Shown: positions 26,322 through 35,872 of the stretch, piece after piece | How positions within the stretch are numbered: the stretch's first letter is position 1 | Layout: every line of letters starts with the position of its first letter | NCBI RefSeq assembly: GCF_014647415.1 | Contig: NZ_BMPD01000001.1 | Span: 310,001-374,000 of the forward strand | From: Haloarcula sebkhae | GTDB taxonomy: Archaea; Halobacteriota; Halobacteria; Halobacteriales; Haloarculaceae | Reading direction: 5' to 3' | Length of the DNA stretch: 64,000 nucleotides | Made by a program: the position numbers and the translations under genes | Notes under the pieces: generated by a model | What the model was told of the DNA's origin: nothing | The model's input: the letters and a program-made list of their open reading frames with translations, nothing else | The model's database searches: none

Positions 26322-27630
26322 GACAGCAGACGGCCCGATTCTGGAGGTCGAAAATCTCACGAAGTACTACGAGTCCGGCGGGGGCCTCGTCGACACCCTG
26401 CTGGGCCGGAGTCAGGAAGTGAAGGCGCTGGACGGCGTCGACTTGGAGCTATACCCCGGGGAGACCCTCGGTATCGTCGGGGAGTCTGGCTGTGGCAAGA
26501 CCACGCTCGCCCGGAGCCTCCTGCGACTCATCGAGCCCACGGCCGGGACGGTCCGCTACGAGGGCGAGGACCTGACGGCGGCCTCCGACGACCGCCTGCG
26601 GGCGCTCCGGAAGGACATCCAGTACATCTTTCAGGACCCCTTCGCCAGCCTCAATCCGCGGCTGACGGTCGGTGACATCGTCGGCGAGCCGCTGGATATC
26701 CACGACATCGCCGAGGGCGAGGCCCGGGCCGATCGCGTTAGCGACCTGCTGGAAACCGTGGGACTCAATCAGCGGCACGCCCACCGCTACCCCCACGAGT
26801 TCTCCGGCGGCCAGCGCCAGCGCATCGGCATCGCCCGCGCACTTGCCGTCGATCCCGAGGTTATCGTCTGTGACGAACCCGTCTCGGCGCTGGACGTGAG
26901 CGTGCAGGCCCAGATTCTGAACCTGCTTGCGGACCTGCAGTCGGAGTTCGGCCTCTCCTATATCGTCATCGCCCACGACCTCAGCGTCGTCGAACACATT
27001 GCTGACCGCGTGGGCGTCCTGTATCTTGGGGAGTTCGCCGAGGTCGGTCCGACCGAGGATGTGTTCCAGCCGCCGTATCACCCCTACGCCGAGGCGCTGC
27101 TGTCCGCCATTCCGGAGCCGGACCCCGGCTGGGAGGGCGACCGTATTTTCCTCTCCGGCGACGTTCCATCGCCGCTGAATCCCCCGTCGGGCTGTCGGTT
27201 CCACACCCGCTGTCCGAAGGTTATCCAGCCCAAGGGGACAGACATGGCACAGTCCGAGTGGCGGTCGCTGATGGACCTGAAACAACGGCTCCGCAAGGCC
27301 GACTCGCTGGAAGCGGTAACCGCAGTGCGGGAAGGTGTCGAGGACGAAGACCTGCGTCAACTCTCGCGGTCCGCTCTCGAAGCCCGGGTTCGGGACGAAT
27401 TTGGCCTCCCGGAGACGGTCGGCGACCGGGAGGCCGAGGAAGTGTTCGGGACGGCCCTCGACCACCTGTACGACGGGGCTTTCGAGGCCGCGCGGACGGC
27501 GCTGAACGACGCCTTCGAATCCCCCTGCGAGCGAACCGATCCCGAGCTGTTCGATGTCGGTGACGACCATCGCATCGCCTGCCTGCTGTACGACGACGCG
27601 TATCCGGAGACGCCAACGCGGAGGAGCTAG
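26314..27630 (+). CDS. dppF: ABC transporter ATP-binding protein, DppF type, with insertion
   Basis: The 438-residue ATPase has Walker [11 protein letters not shown]-loop [10 protein letters not shown], signature [10 protein letters not shown], Walker [13 protein letters not shown] and H-loop VIAHDLS. The usual C-terminal oligo_HPY part is split: [15 protein letters not shown] comes first, then roughly 95 extra helical, charged residues, then [13 protein letters not shown] and HRIACLLYD. Typical DppF is about 330 residues, so this is a long variant. It completes the five-gene operon. Confidence 0.9.
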   Translation: MAKTADGPILEVENLTKYYESGGGLVDTLLGRSQEVKALDGVDLELYPGETLGIVGESGCGKTTLARSLLRLIEPTAGTVRYEGEDLTAASDDRLRALRKDIQYIFQDPFASLNPRLTVGDIVGEPLDIHDIAEGEARADRVSDLLETVGLNQRHAHRYPHEFSGGQRQRIGIARALAVDPEVIVCDEPVSALDVSVQAQILNLLADLQSEFGLSYIVIAHDLSVVEHIADRVGVLYLGEFAEVGPTEDVFQPPYHPYAEALLSAIPEPDPGWEGDRIFLSGDVPSPLNPPSGCRFHTRCPKVIQPKGTDMAQSEWRSLMDLKQRLRKADSLEAVTAVREGVEDEDLRQLSRSALEARVRDEFGLPETVGDREAEEVFGTALDHLYDGAFEAARTALNDAFESPCERTDPELFDVGDDHRIACLLYDDAYPETPTRRS

Positions 27631-27674
27631 TCCCGGACACATCACCGGTACGGCGACCCGACCCGGACCGCCCG

Positions 27675-30020
27675 CTACGTGAACTCGACACCGGTGACCT
27701 CGAAGCGTGCCCCGCCGTCGGCGCTCTCCGTCACGCCGACCGACCAGCCGTGAGCCTCGGCAATACGGTCGACGATTGCCAGCCCGAACCCGGTGCCGTC
27801 GTCGTCGGTCGAGTATCCCGCTTCGAACAGTGTCTCGCGCTCGGTTTCCGAAACACCGGGGCCGTCGTCGGCGACGTAGAAGCCGTCCTCGGTGGCACCG
27901 ATAGTGATCGTTACACCCCTGGTGTTGGCTGTGTCCTCCGGCCTCGTCTGGCTGCTCGTAGCGCCGTGGTCCACATCCGTCCGTCCCTGTGAACGTGACT
28001 CCGCCGACCCATGCTCTACAGCGCTGTCGACCGCCGACTGACTGCGCGTGGAGCCGTGTTCCACACTGTTCCGGAACAGGTTCTCAAGCAGTTGTAGCAG
28101 GCGCGGCCGGTCGGCGGTAATCGTCACGTCCCGCTCGTCGGTGTCGGCGAAGACGAGATTCCCGTCCTCGGCGTCCTGAGAGATCATCTTCCAGGCATCC
28201 GTGACCGCGTCACGGAACGAGACTGGCTCGGTCTCCTGAATGTCTCGTCCCTGGCGAGCCAGGAGCAATACGTCGTCGATGATTCGCTCCATCCGATCGA
28301 GTGCACTCTCGATCCCCTCTAGATGACTCTCATCATCGGTTGTCCGGGCGAGTTTCAGTCGTCCCTGTGCGACGCTCAGTGGACTGCGAAGGTCGTGACT
28401 GACGACGCTGGCAAACTCGGCGAGTCGGTCACGCTCGCGCTGGAGTTCCTGCTCTTGCTCGCGGATGTCGGTAATGTCGCTGGCGACGCCGAACACGGCG
28501 ACCGGTGTATCCGGGTCGGACCGTTCACCCGTGTCGTATATCGGGACTTTCGTCGAGAGGTACTGTTGTGCTCTGCCATTGATAACGACACGCTCCTCGA
28601 CCTCCAGCGGTTGCCCGGTTTGCAGGACAGCACGGTCGTTTGCCCACGTCGCTTCAGCTGTCTCTTCGGGGAACAACTCGAAGTCCGTACGGCCGACGAT
28701 TTCCGCATCAGTGAGTCCGGTCATCTCCCGATAGCCATGGTTAACGAAGAGGTACTCCCCTTCGTCGTCTTTCATGAACATCGGGGTCGTGGTGTTTTCC
28801 AGAATCGCTTCGAGTCGGCGCTCTGTTATCCGCAGGTCACGCTCACGCTCCTTTCGCTCGGTGATATCGTGGTGGACGCCGACCATCAGTGTACTGTCGT
28901 CATCCTCGATGGGTTGTCCCCGAACGGAGACCCACCGCACGTCGCCATCCGCGTCAATCACCCGGAACTCCCCGTTGTAGATGTCGTCCGTTTCGACGGC
29001 CTGTTTTAATTGTTCGCAGACTTCGGCCCGGTCCTCTGGGTGAATCAGGTCGAGCACGGCCGACAGCGTGCCGTCGAACTCTCCCGGTTTGAAGCCCATG
29101 AGGCGTTCGGGCGTGTCACCCAACTCGACCTCGTCTGTCTCGTAGTTCCATTCCCAGACACCCGTTTCACTGGCCTCTAGCGCCAGCTGGAGGTGGCGTT
29201 CGGTTTCCTCCAAGTCCTGTTTCCGGTCGCGCTTATCGGTGATGTCGGTCAGCGTACAGACCACGCTTTCGACAGCCCCGTCATCGTCGAACAGCGGCAC
29301 ACCGTTCACCGAGAGTACCTTCTCCGTGCCGTCCGGCCAGTGAACCGTGTGCCGAGCGTCGGAGAGGGGCTGGCCGCTTTCAAGAACCTGCCGAAACGGG
29401 AGCTCCGCGTCCGGTATCGGGTTCCCATCGAGGTCCCGAATCTCCCATTCCGGATCGTTGTAGGCCCGGTCTTTCACCGCCGACTGCGACAGACCGAGAA
29501 CGTCGACGGCGCGCTGATTGGCGAACACGAACTGGCCGTCGCGGTCGAGTTGCACGACACACGACGGGACAGTCTTGAGGATCTGTTCGAGTCGGTGTCG
29601 CCGGCGCTTGGCCTCGGTCGCCGACTGTCTCGCCTCCACCGCATTCTGAACCCGATTAGCCAGTAGTGTGTACTGGTCTGTCCCACCTTCCTTCTGCAGG
29701 TAATCGGTGACACCGGCCGAGATAGCGTCGCTCGCGACTTCCTCGCTCCCCTTCCCAGTGAATAGGATGAGCGGGAGGTCGGGGTACTCCTCGCGGACGG
29801 CTTCGAGGAACTCAATGCCGTCGCGTCCGGGCATATCGTAGTCCGACACGATGCAGTCAAACGTTGACGCTTCGAGCCGCTCCAGCGCGTCTTCCGCACT
29901 CGACGCCGTCTCAACCTGAAGTCGATCGTTCTCGCGTTCAAGGAACGCGGCGGCTGTCTCGGCGAAATCCGGCTCGTCGTCGACGTGCAACAACCGGACC
30001 GTGTCACTTGTCGATAGCAT
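27675..30020 (-). CDS. Receiver-PAS-PAS-PAS sensor histidine kinase
   Basis: A 781-residue soluble kinase. Residues 8-125 are a response-regulator receiver (LLHVDDEPDF; phospho-acceptor Asp60 in SDYDMPG; LFTGKGS). Three PAS/PAC modules follow (FVFANQRAVDVLGLS, WEWNYETDEVELGD, LFVNHGYREMTG). HisKA has FASVVSHDLRSPL with His542, and HATPase_c has the N-box ENLFRNSVEHGS, DDGPGV and GTGFGLAIV. No membrane helix, so it reads a cytoplasmic signal. Between N-box and G-box are repeated VEHGS-like units. The output partner is not in the window. Confidence 0.9.
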   Translation of the reverse strand: MLSTSDTVRLLHVDDEPDFAETAAAFLERENDRLQVETASSAEDALERLEASTFDCIVSDYDMPGRDGIEFLEAVREEYPDLPLILFTGKGSEEVASDAISAGVTDYLQKEGGTDQYTLLANRVQNAVEARQSATEAKRRRHRLEQILKTVPSCVVQLDRDGQFVFANQRAVDVLGLSQSAVKDRAYNDPEWEIRDLDGNPIPDAELPFRQVLESGQPLSDARHTVHWPDGTEKVLSVNGVPLFDDDGAVESVVCTLTDITDKRDRKQDLEETERHLQLALEASETGVWEWNYETDEVELGDTPERLMGFKPGEFDGTLSAVLDLIHPEDRAEVCEQLKQAVETDDIYNGEFRVIDADGDVRWVSVRGQPIEDDDSTLMVGVHHDITERKERERDLRITERRLEAILENTTTPMFMKDDEGEYLFVNHGYREMTGLTDAEIVGRTDFELFPEETAEATWANDRAVLQTGQPLEVEERVVINGRAQQYLSTKVPIYDTGERSDPDTPVAVFGVASDITDIREQEQELQRERDRLAEFASVVSHDLRSPLSVAQGRLKLARTTDDESHLEGIESALDRMERIIDDVLLLARQGRDIQETEPVSFRDAVTDAWKMISQDAEDGNLVFADTDERDVTITADRPRLLQLLENLFRNSVEHGSTRSQSAVDSAVEHGSAESRSQGRTDVDHGATSSQTRPEDTANTRGVTITIGATEDGFYVADDGPGVSETERETLFEAGYSTDDDGTGFGLAIVDRIAEAHGWSVGVTESADGGARFEVTGVEFT

Positions 30021-30233
30021 CGGAGCAGAGAGCTTGCTGCTGTCTCAGTGGTCAGGCCACTTATCATGTTTGGCTGTGTATAACATACGTGGTGTGTGAA
30101 AGGTACAGATAGACGTGAGTTTTCCGTCGATTCTCTCAATCATAATGCTTAGCGTGCAGACGTGGCCGACCACGACAGCACAGTCATGCGGGGCCGAATA
30201 ACACTTTTGCGTGCGCCGGTCCACCCTCTGACA

Positions 30234-30764
30234 ATGCGTCGCATCTACGACTCGGGGGCGCTCCATCGCGACGACGATGAGCCAGGGGCGCCCACCGAGC
30301 GTGGAGCGCGGCCACAGGCCGCACGCAGTATCGACGGTGGGGTCTGGAGCGACCGTCTAGTGCCGACGTGGCTCCGCTATCGCGCGGTGTCGGTCGATAT
30401 CGAGGTGCCACAGACTGAGTATCCGGCGGGAACCGAGGTACCGTTCGTCGTGACGATGCGGAACGCGCTTCCGGTGCCGATAACGCTCCCGACGGACTCG
30501 CCGCGGCCGTGGACGTGGTACGTCGATGGAGTGGCCGAGGCGTCCCACGTCGACAGCGTACCCGGTGATGACGGCAGTCTCCGGTTCGACCGCGGCGAGC
30601 GAAAGCAGTTCAGACGGCGGTGGGACCGGATGTTCCGGGTCAGCGACGACGAGTGGGAACCCGCGCCGGCCGGGGAGTACACTATCGGAGCGGGGCTAAG
30701 TGTGGCCGACGCTGCCGAGCGTGGCCTGTACAGCGAGACGACGGTCAGCATTAGCGATCAGTGA
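30234..30764 (+). CDS. BsuPI-like domain protein, haloarchaeal
   Basis: A 176-residue soluble protein. The segment VPFVVTMRNALPVPITLPTD, then WTWYVDG and later PAGEYTIGAGL follows the order of the BsuPI (intracellular proteinase inhibitor, PF12690) beta-sandwich. This is a fold-level suggestion only. ATG 30234 is preferred to 30162, because a TATA-like AATAACACTTTTG lies about 25-37 nt upstream of it. It is convergent with the DUF4350 gene. Confidence 0.5.
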   Translation: MRRIYDSGALHRDDDEPGAPTERGARPQAARSIDGGVWSDRLVPTWLRYRAVSVDIEVPQTEYPAGTEVPFVVTMRNALPVPITLPTDSPRPWTWYVDGVAEASHVDSVPGDDGSLRFDRGERKQFRRRWDRMFRVSDDEWEPAPAGEYTIGAGLSVADAAERGLYSETTVSISDQ

Positions 30765-30797
30765 AGCCGCGACCAATGGCAGTCCGAGCAGCCCGGC

Positions 30798-31844
30798 TCA
30801 GGTCCCGCTTGGGGGTGCGGGCGTCGGAGTCGGGCTGGAGGTCGGTTCCGGTGGTGTTTCGGTCGAAGTATCACCGCCGGTTCCGAATCCGGCATCCGGG
30901 GTCGCGCCACCGCCCGGATCGGGTGCCTCGCCGTCGAGCAGGAACGAAAGCAGGTTCCCGATGAACACCTCGTTGTCGGCGTCGTATATCTCAGAACTGC
31001 TAATGAACGTCGAATCAGTGACAAACACCATGTTGTCGTTGCGAACGACTGTCGCGTACGTACCGGTGCGGCGCGTCTCCAGCGTCCGGGTACCTTCGGC
31101 GGCGGTGAACTTCGTCTCGGCGTCACCGTTCATCACCGCGTAGCCGGCGGTGTCGAACGTAATCGTCTCGACACCGTCGGTCAGTACACCGTCGTCGCTC
31201 GGGGATGCGTAGATGGCCTTGAAGTTGTTGTCGTTGGCTTCGTCGTCGACGTTGTACAGCTGTTCGGCACCCATCCGGACGCCGTAGCGCTCGGTGGCGT
31301 TGTTGGCCCCGAACGACACCGTCGTCGTCGACTGGGTGAAGCCGGTCGAGAGGCGGGTCTGTGTTGGCTCAGCCAGAACGACGACACGCCCGCCGTCGTC
31401 CGTGTACTCTTGGAGCGCGTCGCGTTCCGCCTGTGAGTAGCTGTCGAGCGGCTGGACGATGAGTACACCGTCGTACCGGCCGAGCGAATCGGCAAAGGAG
31501 GCGGTGCCGGACGTGCCGTACTCGACAGTATGGCCCGCCTCGAACACCGCCTCAGTGATTGGTTCGAGTTCGGATTCGGACACCTGATTGCCGTGGCTCG
31601 TATCGACCAGTATTCGCTTGTCACTTCCCTCAGAGTCGACCGAGATCTCCCCTTCTTCGGGGTCGACAGGGGCATTGACAGCGTCGGGCTGGTACTGTGA
31701 CGGCGACTGGCCGTCGATGGACTGGCCATCGGGTGGCCCCGATGACCCCGGACTGGCGACTGCGAGAAGGAACGTGCCACCCAGTATCACCACGAGAACG
31801 ACGATAAACACGGCCAGCGGCTTGACGATACGGCCCTCAGTCAT
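30798..31844 (-). CDS. DUF4350 domain membrane protein
   Basis: A 348-residue protein with one N-terminal membrane helix (PLAVFIVVLVVILGGTFLLAV), a low-complexity linker, and a DUF4350/GldG-like Rossmann-type domain (RILVDTSHGN, YDGVLIVQPLDSYSQAERDAL, GGRVVVLAEPTQT). The C-terminus is Pro/Thr-rich (repeated PTP). It overlaps sppA by 8 nt, so the two are co-translated. The family is often linked with ABC or MoxR ATPase exporters; its role with SppA is unknown. Confidence 0.75.
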   Translation of the reverse strand: MTEGRIVKPLAVFIVVLVVILGGTFLLAVASPGSSGPPDGQSIDGQSPSQYQPDAVNAPVDPEEGEISVDSEGSDKRILVDTSHGNQVSESELEPITEAVFEAGHTVEYGTSGTASFADSLGRYDGVLIVQPLDSYSQAERDALQEYTDDGGRVVVLAEPTQTRLSTGFTQSTTTVSFGANNATERYGVRMGAEQLYNVDDEANDNNFKAIYASPSDDGVLTDGVETITFDTAGYAVMNGDAETKFTAAEGTRTLETRRTGTYATVVRNDNMVFVTDSTFISSSEIYDADNEVFIGNLLSFLLDGEAPDPGGGATPDAGFGTGGDTSTETPPEPTSSPTPTPAPPSGT

Positions 31845-32796
31845 TGCGGATCACCGTTGCATTGTTGTCCTCAGCAGGAATTCCCCAGACGGCGTAGTAC
31901 TTCACCGGCTCCCGGAACGTCGTCTCGCTGTCGTCGGGGTGAACGAGATAGGTCACGTTGTTCGCGCCCTGAACGGTCTCGGCGCCGGCAGGGACGATGA
32001 TGACGTTGAAATTGGCACCGCCACTGCCCTGATAGGTCACGTCGTACTGGTCGCCTTCGATGTCGTCTGAGAGTGCGGCGGCCCGTTCGATGGCCAGTTC
32101 AGTGTCGCCGATCCGGTCGGCGAAACCGTTCTGGGTTGCCTGTGCGCCGAGGTACGTGCCGCCGTTGGCGACTTCCTCGCGGGAGAGCGTCAGTTGCTCG
32201 CCCCGGTGGCGCATGACCGTGCCGACAAATGACCGCTGGAGCACTTCGATGTCCTCGCGGAGGCTGTCTTTGCTTATCTGGGCCTTATCCGGTCCCGAAC
32301 GGACGAACGTCTCGCCCTGCCTTTCGACCTGCTCGATGAGACTCAGCGGGGCCTGAACGATGACGCCGATGCTGCCGACGTTCGAACTCGGCTTGACGAC
32401 GATCTCGTCAGATGGTGTGATGCCGTAATACCCACCCGAGGCGGCCGTGCCCTCGACATAGGCGACGACGGGCATCTCACTGGCGGTCCGGTTCACGGCG
32501 AGGTAGAACTCCTCGCTCGAGTCGACCGGCCCGCCGGGGCTGTCGATCCGGAGGACGACTGCCTCGATTGATTCGTTGGTTCGTGCTTCGCGGAGGTCCT
32601 GTTTGACGGCGTTGACGTTAGCGTCGGTTGTGCCGCCGCGAAGGGTGATGACGGCGACGTTCGGGTTATCGTCGCCACCGCTTGGCACGCCGTTCCAGAT
32701 GACCGGCGCGAATATCGCGGCGATGACGAGGGCGAGCGTGACCGCAATCACGTACGACGCCGTCATCGCCGAGAACAGTTGTTCTCTCCCAAACAT
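31837..32796 (-). CDS. sppA: Signal peptide peptidase SppA (S49 family)
   Basis: The 319-residue protein has an N-terminal membrane anchor (YVIAVTLALVIAAIFAPVI) and one S49 domain: RIDSPGGPVDSSEE, the nucleophile Ser in EGTAASGGYYG, and the Lys candidate in SGPDKAQISKDS. It degrades signal peptides within or near the membrane. It is the first gene of a pair with the DUF4350 protein, overlapping by 8 nt. It is the short, single-domain archaeal form. Confidence 0.85.
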   Translation of the reverse strand: MFGREQLFSAMTASYVIAVTLALVIAAIFAPVIWNGVPSGGDDNPNVAVITLRGGTTDANVNAVKQDLREARTNESIEAVVLRIDSPGGPVDSSEEFYLAVNRTASEMPVVAYVEGTAASGGYYGITPSDEIVVKPSSNVGSIGVIVQAPLSLIEQVERQGETFVRSGPDKAQISKDSLREDIEVLQRSFVGTVMRHRGEQLTLSREEVANGGTYLGAQATQNGFADRIGDTELAIERAAALSDDIEGDQYDVTYQGSGGANFNVIIVPAGAETVQGANNVTYLVHPDDSETTFREPVKYYAVWGIPAEDNNATVIRND

Positions 32797-32922
32797 CTAT
32801 ACATCCCGTTCGGACTGAGGAAGTAATAAACCCCGGCCGGCACACCCCCTTGCAGCCCGGCACACAGACTGACTGAGACGGCAGCGACCAACGGTTATTG
32901 GTCTTCGTGGCGTGGAGCCGGT

Positions 32923-33807
32923 ATGGAGACCCGAGCGCTGGGCGACACTGGACAGGAAAGCACGGTGCTAACGTTCGGCTCGATCGCACTCAACTGGCTC
33001 GAACAGGAGGGCGCGAACCAGTTGATCGAACTCGTGTTGGACCACGGGGTCAATCACTTCGATGTGGCGCCGACCTACGGCGACGCGGAGCTAAAGCTGG
33101 GGCCGAAGCTCCGGCAATACCGCGACGACATCTTCCTGGGCTGTAAGACCCAGGAACGCGAGTACGAAGGGGCTGCGCGGAAAATCGACCGGTCGCTGGA
33201 CCGCCTCGGTATCGACACTATCGACCTCTACCAGATCCACGGCCTGGAGTACGAGGACGAACTGGACACGATCACCGCCGACGGCGGCGCACTGGACGCG
33301 ATACGCGAGGCGAAGGCGGCGGGGAAAATCGACCACATCGGGCTGACGAGCCACGGCAACCCCAAACTGATTCTGGACGCCATCGACCGCATCGACGACC
33401 TAGAGACGGTGATGTTCCCGCTGAACCCCGTCGTCGCCGGCAAGGACGGCGACGAGTACGACTACGAGGCCGTACTGGAACGCTGTGACGCGGAGGGTAT
33501 CGGCACGCTGGGGATCAAGGCGTTCGCGAAGGGGTCGTGGCCGTCGACCGACGAACTCCCGGAGGCCGACCGCCCGTACGCGAACTGGTACGAGCCGGTC
33601 GACACGCCGGAGGCCATCCGCGAACGGTTCGACTTCGCCGCCGCTCAGGGCCTCGACACCGTCGTCAGCCCCGGCGACCCGAAGCTCGTGGCGATGGTGC
33701 TCGACGCCGCCAGTCGCTCCGAAGGAATGGATGAGGCCCGTCAGCGTACGGTCATCGAGGAAGCGCGCCACGACGATAGCCCGGTGCCTGAGCAACTGCA
33801 CCACTGA
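32923..33807 (+). CDS. Aldo/keto reductase
   Basis: A 294-residue TIM-barrel oxidoreductase with the AKR tetrad positions visible: Asp and Tyr in HFDVAPTYGDAE, Lys in FLGCKTQ and His in DLYQIHG. The substrate-side loops HIGLTSHGNPK and PLNPVV follow the family. It uses NAD(P)H to reduce an aldehyde or ketone. Its stop is 2 nt before the methyltransferase start, so they form an operon. Confidence 0.85.
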   Translation: METRALGDTGQESTVLTFGSIALNWLEQEGANQLIELVLDHGVNHFDVAPTYGDAELKLGPKLRQYRDDIFLGCKTQEREYEGAARKIDRSLDRLGIDTIDLYQIHGLEYEDELDTITADGGALDAIREAKAAGKIDHIGLTSHGNPKLILDAIDRIDDLETVMFPLNPVVAGKDGDEYDYEAVLERCDAEGIGTLGIKAFAKGSWPSTDELPEADRPYANWYEPVDTPEAIRERFDFAAAQGLDTVVSPGDPKLVAMVLDAASRSEGMDEARQRTVIEEARHDDSPVPEQLHH

Positions 33808-33809
33808 AC

Positions 33810-34538
33810 GTGGCCGTGGACGTTCCAGAGACGGTGACAACGGCACTCGCCGACCAGCAAGTCGAGGGGCGGGTCTGTCTTGAGGCCGGAGCCGGTGTCG
33901 GGAACACGACGGCCGGACTGCTGGCTGCGGGCGCGAAGCGGGTGTATGCGGTGACGAACGACGCTGACCACGCCGCGACGGTCCGGGACCGCGTCGACGA
34001 CAAGAACGCCGACCGGGTGGCCGTGATCGAGGCCGACCTCCGGGCGACGCCGCTTGCGACCGACAGCGTCGATCTCGTCACCGCCCACGGACTGTGTAAC
34101 GTCTTGCCACCGACTGAACTTGACGCCATCGCGGCCGAGCTGACGCGGATCGCAAAGCCCGACAGCCGCCTCGTCGTCGACGACTACGCGGTGCCGCCCG
34201 CGGATGCAGCTGTCAACCGACTGTTCGCGCTGGAGAACGCCGCCGCACGAGTGGTTGACGGCCGGCCAGCGCTAACGTTCTACCCGCCTGCCGTGCTGGC
34301 CGCCGTCTTCGCCGACCACCACTGGACTGTCGAGCGACGGAAGGCACTATTGGACCCGGTTCCCTGGACCGAGGCACATCTGGATGCCCACGCAGAAGTG
34401 GTGCGGGCGTACGCCGCCGCGCTTCCGGATTCGCTCGGAGAGCCACTGACTGCGATGGCTGACGATTTGGTCGCAGCTATCGGCTCCGAGCGAACCGGGA
34501 CAATGTACAGTCTCGCGTTCCGGCTGGCAGATATGTGA
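33810..34538 (+). CDS. Class I SAM-dependent methyltransferase
   Basis: A 242-residue protein with motif I LEAGAGVGNTTAGLL near residue 25, an acidic residue after the second strand (VTNDADH), EADLRATPL and DSVDLVTAHGL. The start GTG at 33810 follows the aldo/keto reductase stop by 2 nt; a second GTG is at 33816. The substrate is unknown. No membrane segments. Confidence 0.75.
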   Translation: MAVDVPETVTTALADQQVEGRVCLEAGAGVGNTTAGLLAAGAKRVYAVTNDADHAATVRDRVDDKNADRVAVIEADLRATPLATDSVDLVTAHGLCNVLPPTELDAIAAELTRIAKPDSRLVVDDYAVPPADAAVNRLFALENAAARVVDGRPALTFYPPAVLAAVFADHHWTVERRKALLDPVPWTEAHLDAHAEVVRAYAAALPDSLGEPLTAMADDLVAAIGSERTGTMYSLAFRLADM

Positions 34539-34649
34539 GTCGTGTGGGTGTTTCTCGAGGCGAGTCCGAATAGCACACGTACCCAGACAAATAGATACAG
34601 AGGTTCCCAACAGCCGAACGGCTAAGGACGCCCCGGCCCACGTGCCGGT

Positions 34650-34976
34650 ATGTCACTCGACAGATTAGCAACGTTCGATGCCGAACCGGCAGCAGGCGAA
34701 GTTATCGACGGAGAACTGGCAGTGACCGACGACGTGCTGGTGAAGGCGTTCGCGCTGGGGCCGGATGCGACAATCGACCCCCACGAGCACGACGGCGCGA
34801 CAAACGTGTTCCACGTGGTCCAGGGCGAAGTGACGGTCCAGCAGGACGACACCGAGGAAACTATCGCCGCGCCGGGCGTCGTCCTGAACGAGCGCGGGCA
34901 GGCCCACGGCGCGCACAACCACACCGACGAGGTAGCTGTTTTGACTGCGAGCCTCTGCCCGCTACCGGGACAGTAG
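34650..34976 (+). CDS. Single-domain cupin protein
   Basis: A 108-residue cupin_2 with the metal motif DPHEHDGATNVFHVVQGE and the second motif PGVVLNERGQAHGAHNHT. It is probably a metal-bound small-molecule binding protein; function unknown. It begins 111 nt after the methyltransferase and has its own promoter region. Confidence 0.78.
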   Translation: MSLDRLATFDAEPAAGEVIDGELAVTDDVLVKAFALGPDATIDPHEHDGATNVFHVVQGEVTVQQDDTEETIAAPGVVLNERGQAHGAHNHTDEVAVLTASLCPLPGQ

Positions 34977-35055
34977 GCGTGTGACAGTCAGCGGAGCAGT
35001 ACCGGGTAACTGTTTCCGCACTATGTTTATTGGTATCGCACAGCACTGACCTGAT

Positions 35056-35850
35056 ATGGCAGAACCACTGCCGACGAACGGACTCCGCAAGACAGTCGAC
35101 AGCGGCGGTGTCGCGCTGGGCGTCCTCGATAACACCTACAGTCCGACGCTGGTCGAGTTCTACGGCGACCTCGGCGTTGATTTCATCTGGCTCGATTTCG
35201 AGCACGGCGGGCCTGATCCGTGGGACGCGGCGACCGTCGAGGACCTCCTGCGGGCGGCCGACGGCACGGGAACGGAGCTACTGGTTCGGTTGCCGGATAC
35301 GTCGCCAACGCTGGTGCGGAAGGCGCTGGACCTGGGGGTCAAGAACGTCTTCCTCCCGCGGGTCGAAACCGCCGAGGAAGTCCGGGCGGCCGTCAAGTCG
35401 GGGCGGTTCCGATACGACGGCGAGCCGGGCGACCGGGGGCTGGCCGCGCCCCGGGCGCGCCGCTGGGGCCTGGGTGAGAACTACATCGAGGCCGCGGACG
35501 AGGAGACGCTGATCGGAACCACGATCGAGACGAAGGAGGCGGTCGAGAACATCGACGCGATTCTGGACGTGCCCGAACTGGGCTTCGTGTTCATCGGGCC
35601 GTTCGACCTCTCGGTGTCGCTGGGTCACCCCGGCGAAATCGATCACCCGGAGGTACAGGACGCCGTAGAGATAGTCCGATCGGCGGCGGTCGAGGCGGAT
35701 ATCACCGTCGGCGGCCTCGGCTTCGGGATGGAGGACGTGAACGAGAAGGCAGAGTCGGGGTATCAGATACTACACGTCGGAAGTACCACCGGTGCGATAC
35801 AGAGCGCCGTGCGTGGGTGGCTTGAGGGATTCGAGGGACAGCGGAGCTAA
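35056..35850 (+). CDS. HpcH/HpaI family aldolase (2-oxo acid aldolase type)
   Basis: A 264-residue TIM-barrel protein with VDFIWLDFEHGGPDPW, the metal-site Glu in ETKEAVENI and GFVFIGPFDLSVSLG. This family cleaves or forms 2-oxo acids with a divalent metal and includes 2-keto-3-deoxysugar acid aldolases. The exact substrate is unknown. A TATA-like GTTTATTGG about 35025-35033 gives a nearly leaderless start. Confidence 0.85.
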   Translation: MAEPLPTNGLRKTVDSGGVALGVLDNTYSPTLVEFYGDLGVDFIWLDFEHGGPDPWDAATVEDLLRAADGTGTELLVRLPDTSPTLVRKALDLGVKNVFLPRVETAEEVRAAVKSGRFRYDGEPGDRGLAAPRARRWGLGENYIEAADEETLIGTTIETKEAVENIDAILDVPELGFVFIGPFDLSVSLGHPGEIDHPEVQDAVEIVRSAAVEADITVGGLGFGMEDVNEKAESGYQILHVGSTTGAIQSAVRGWLEGFEGQRS

Positions 35851-35872
35851 GCGGAAACGCAGCGCGCCGCGG

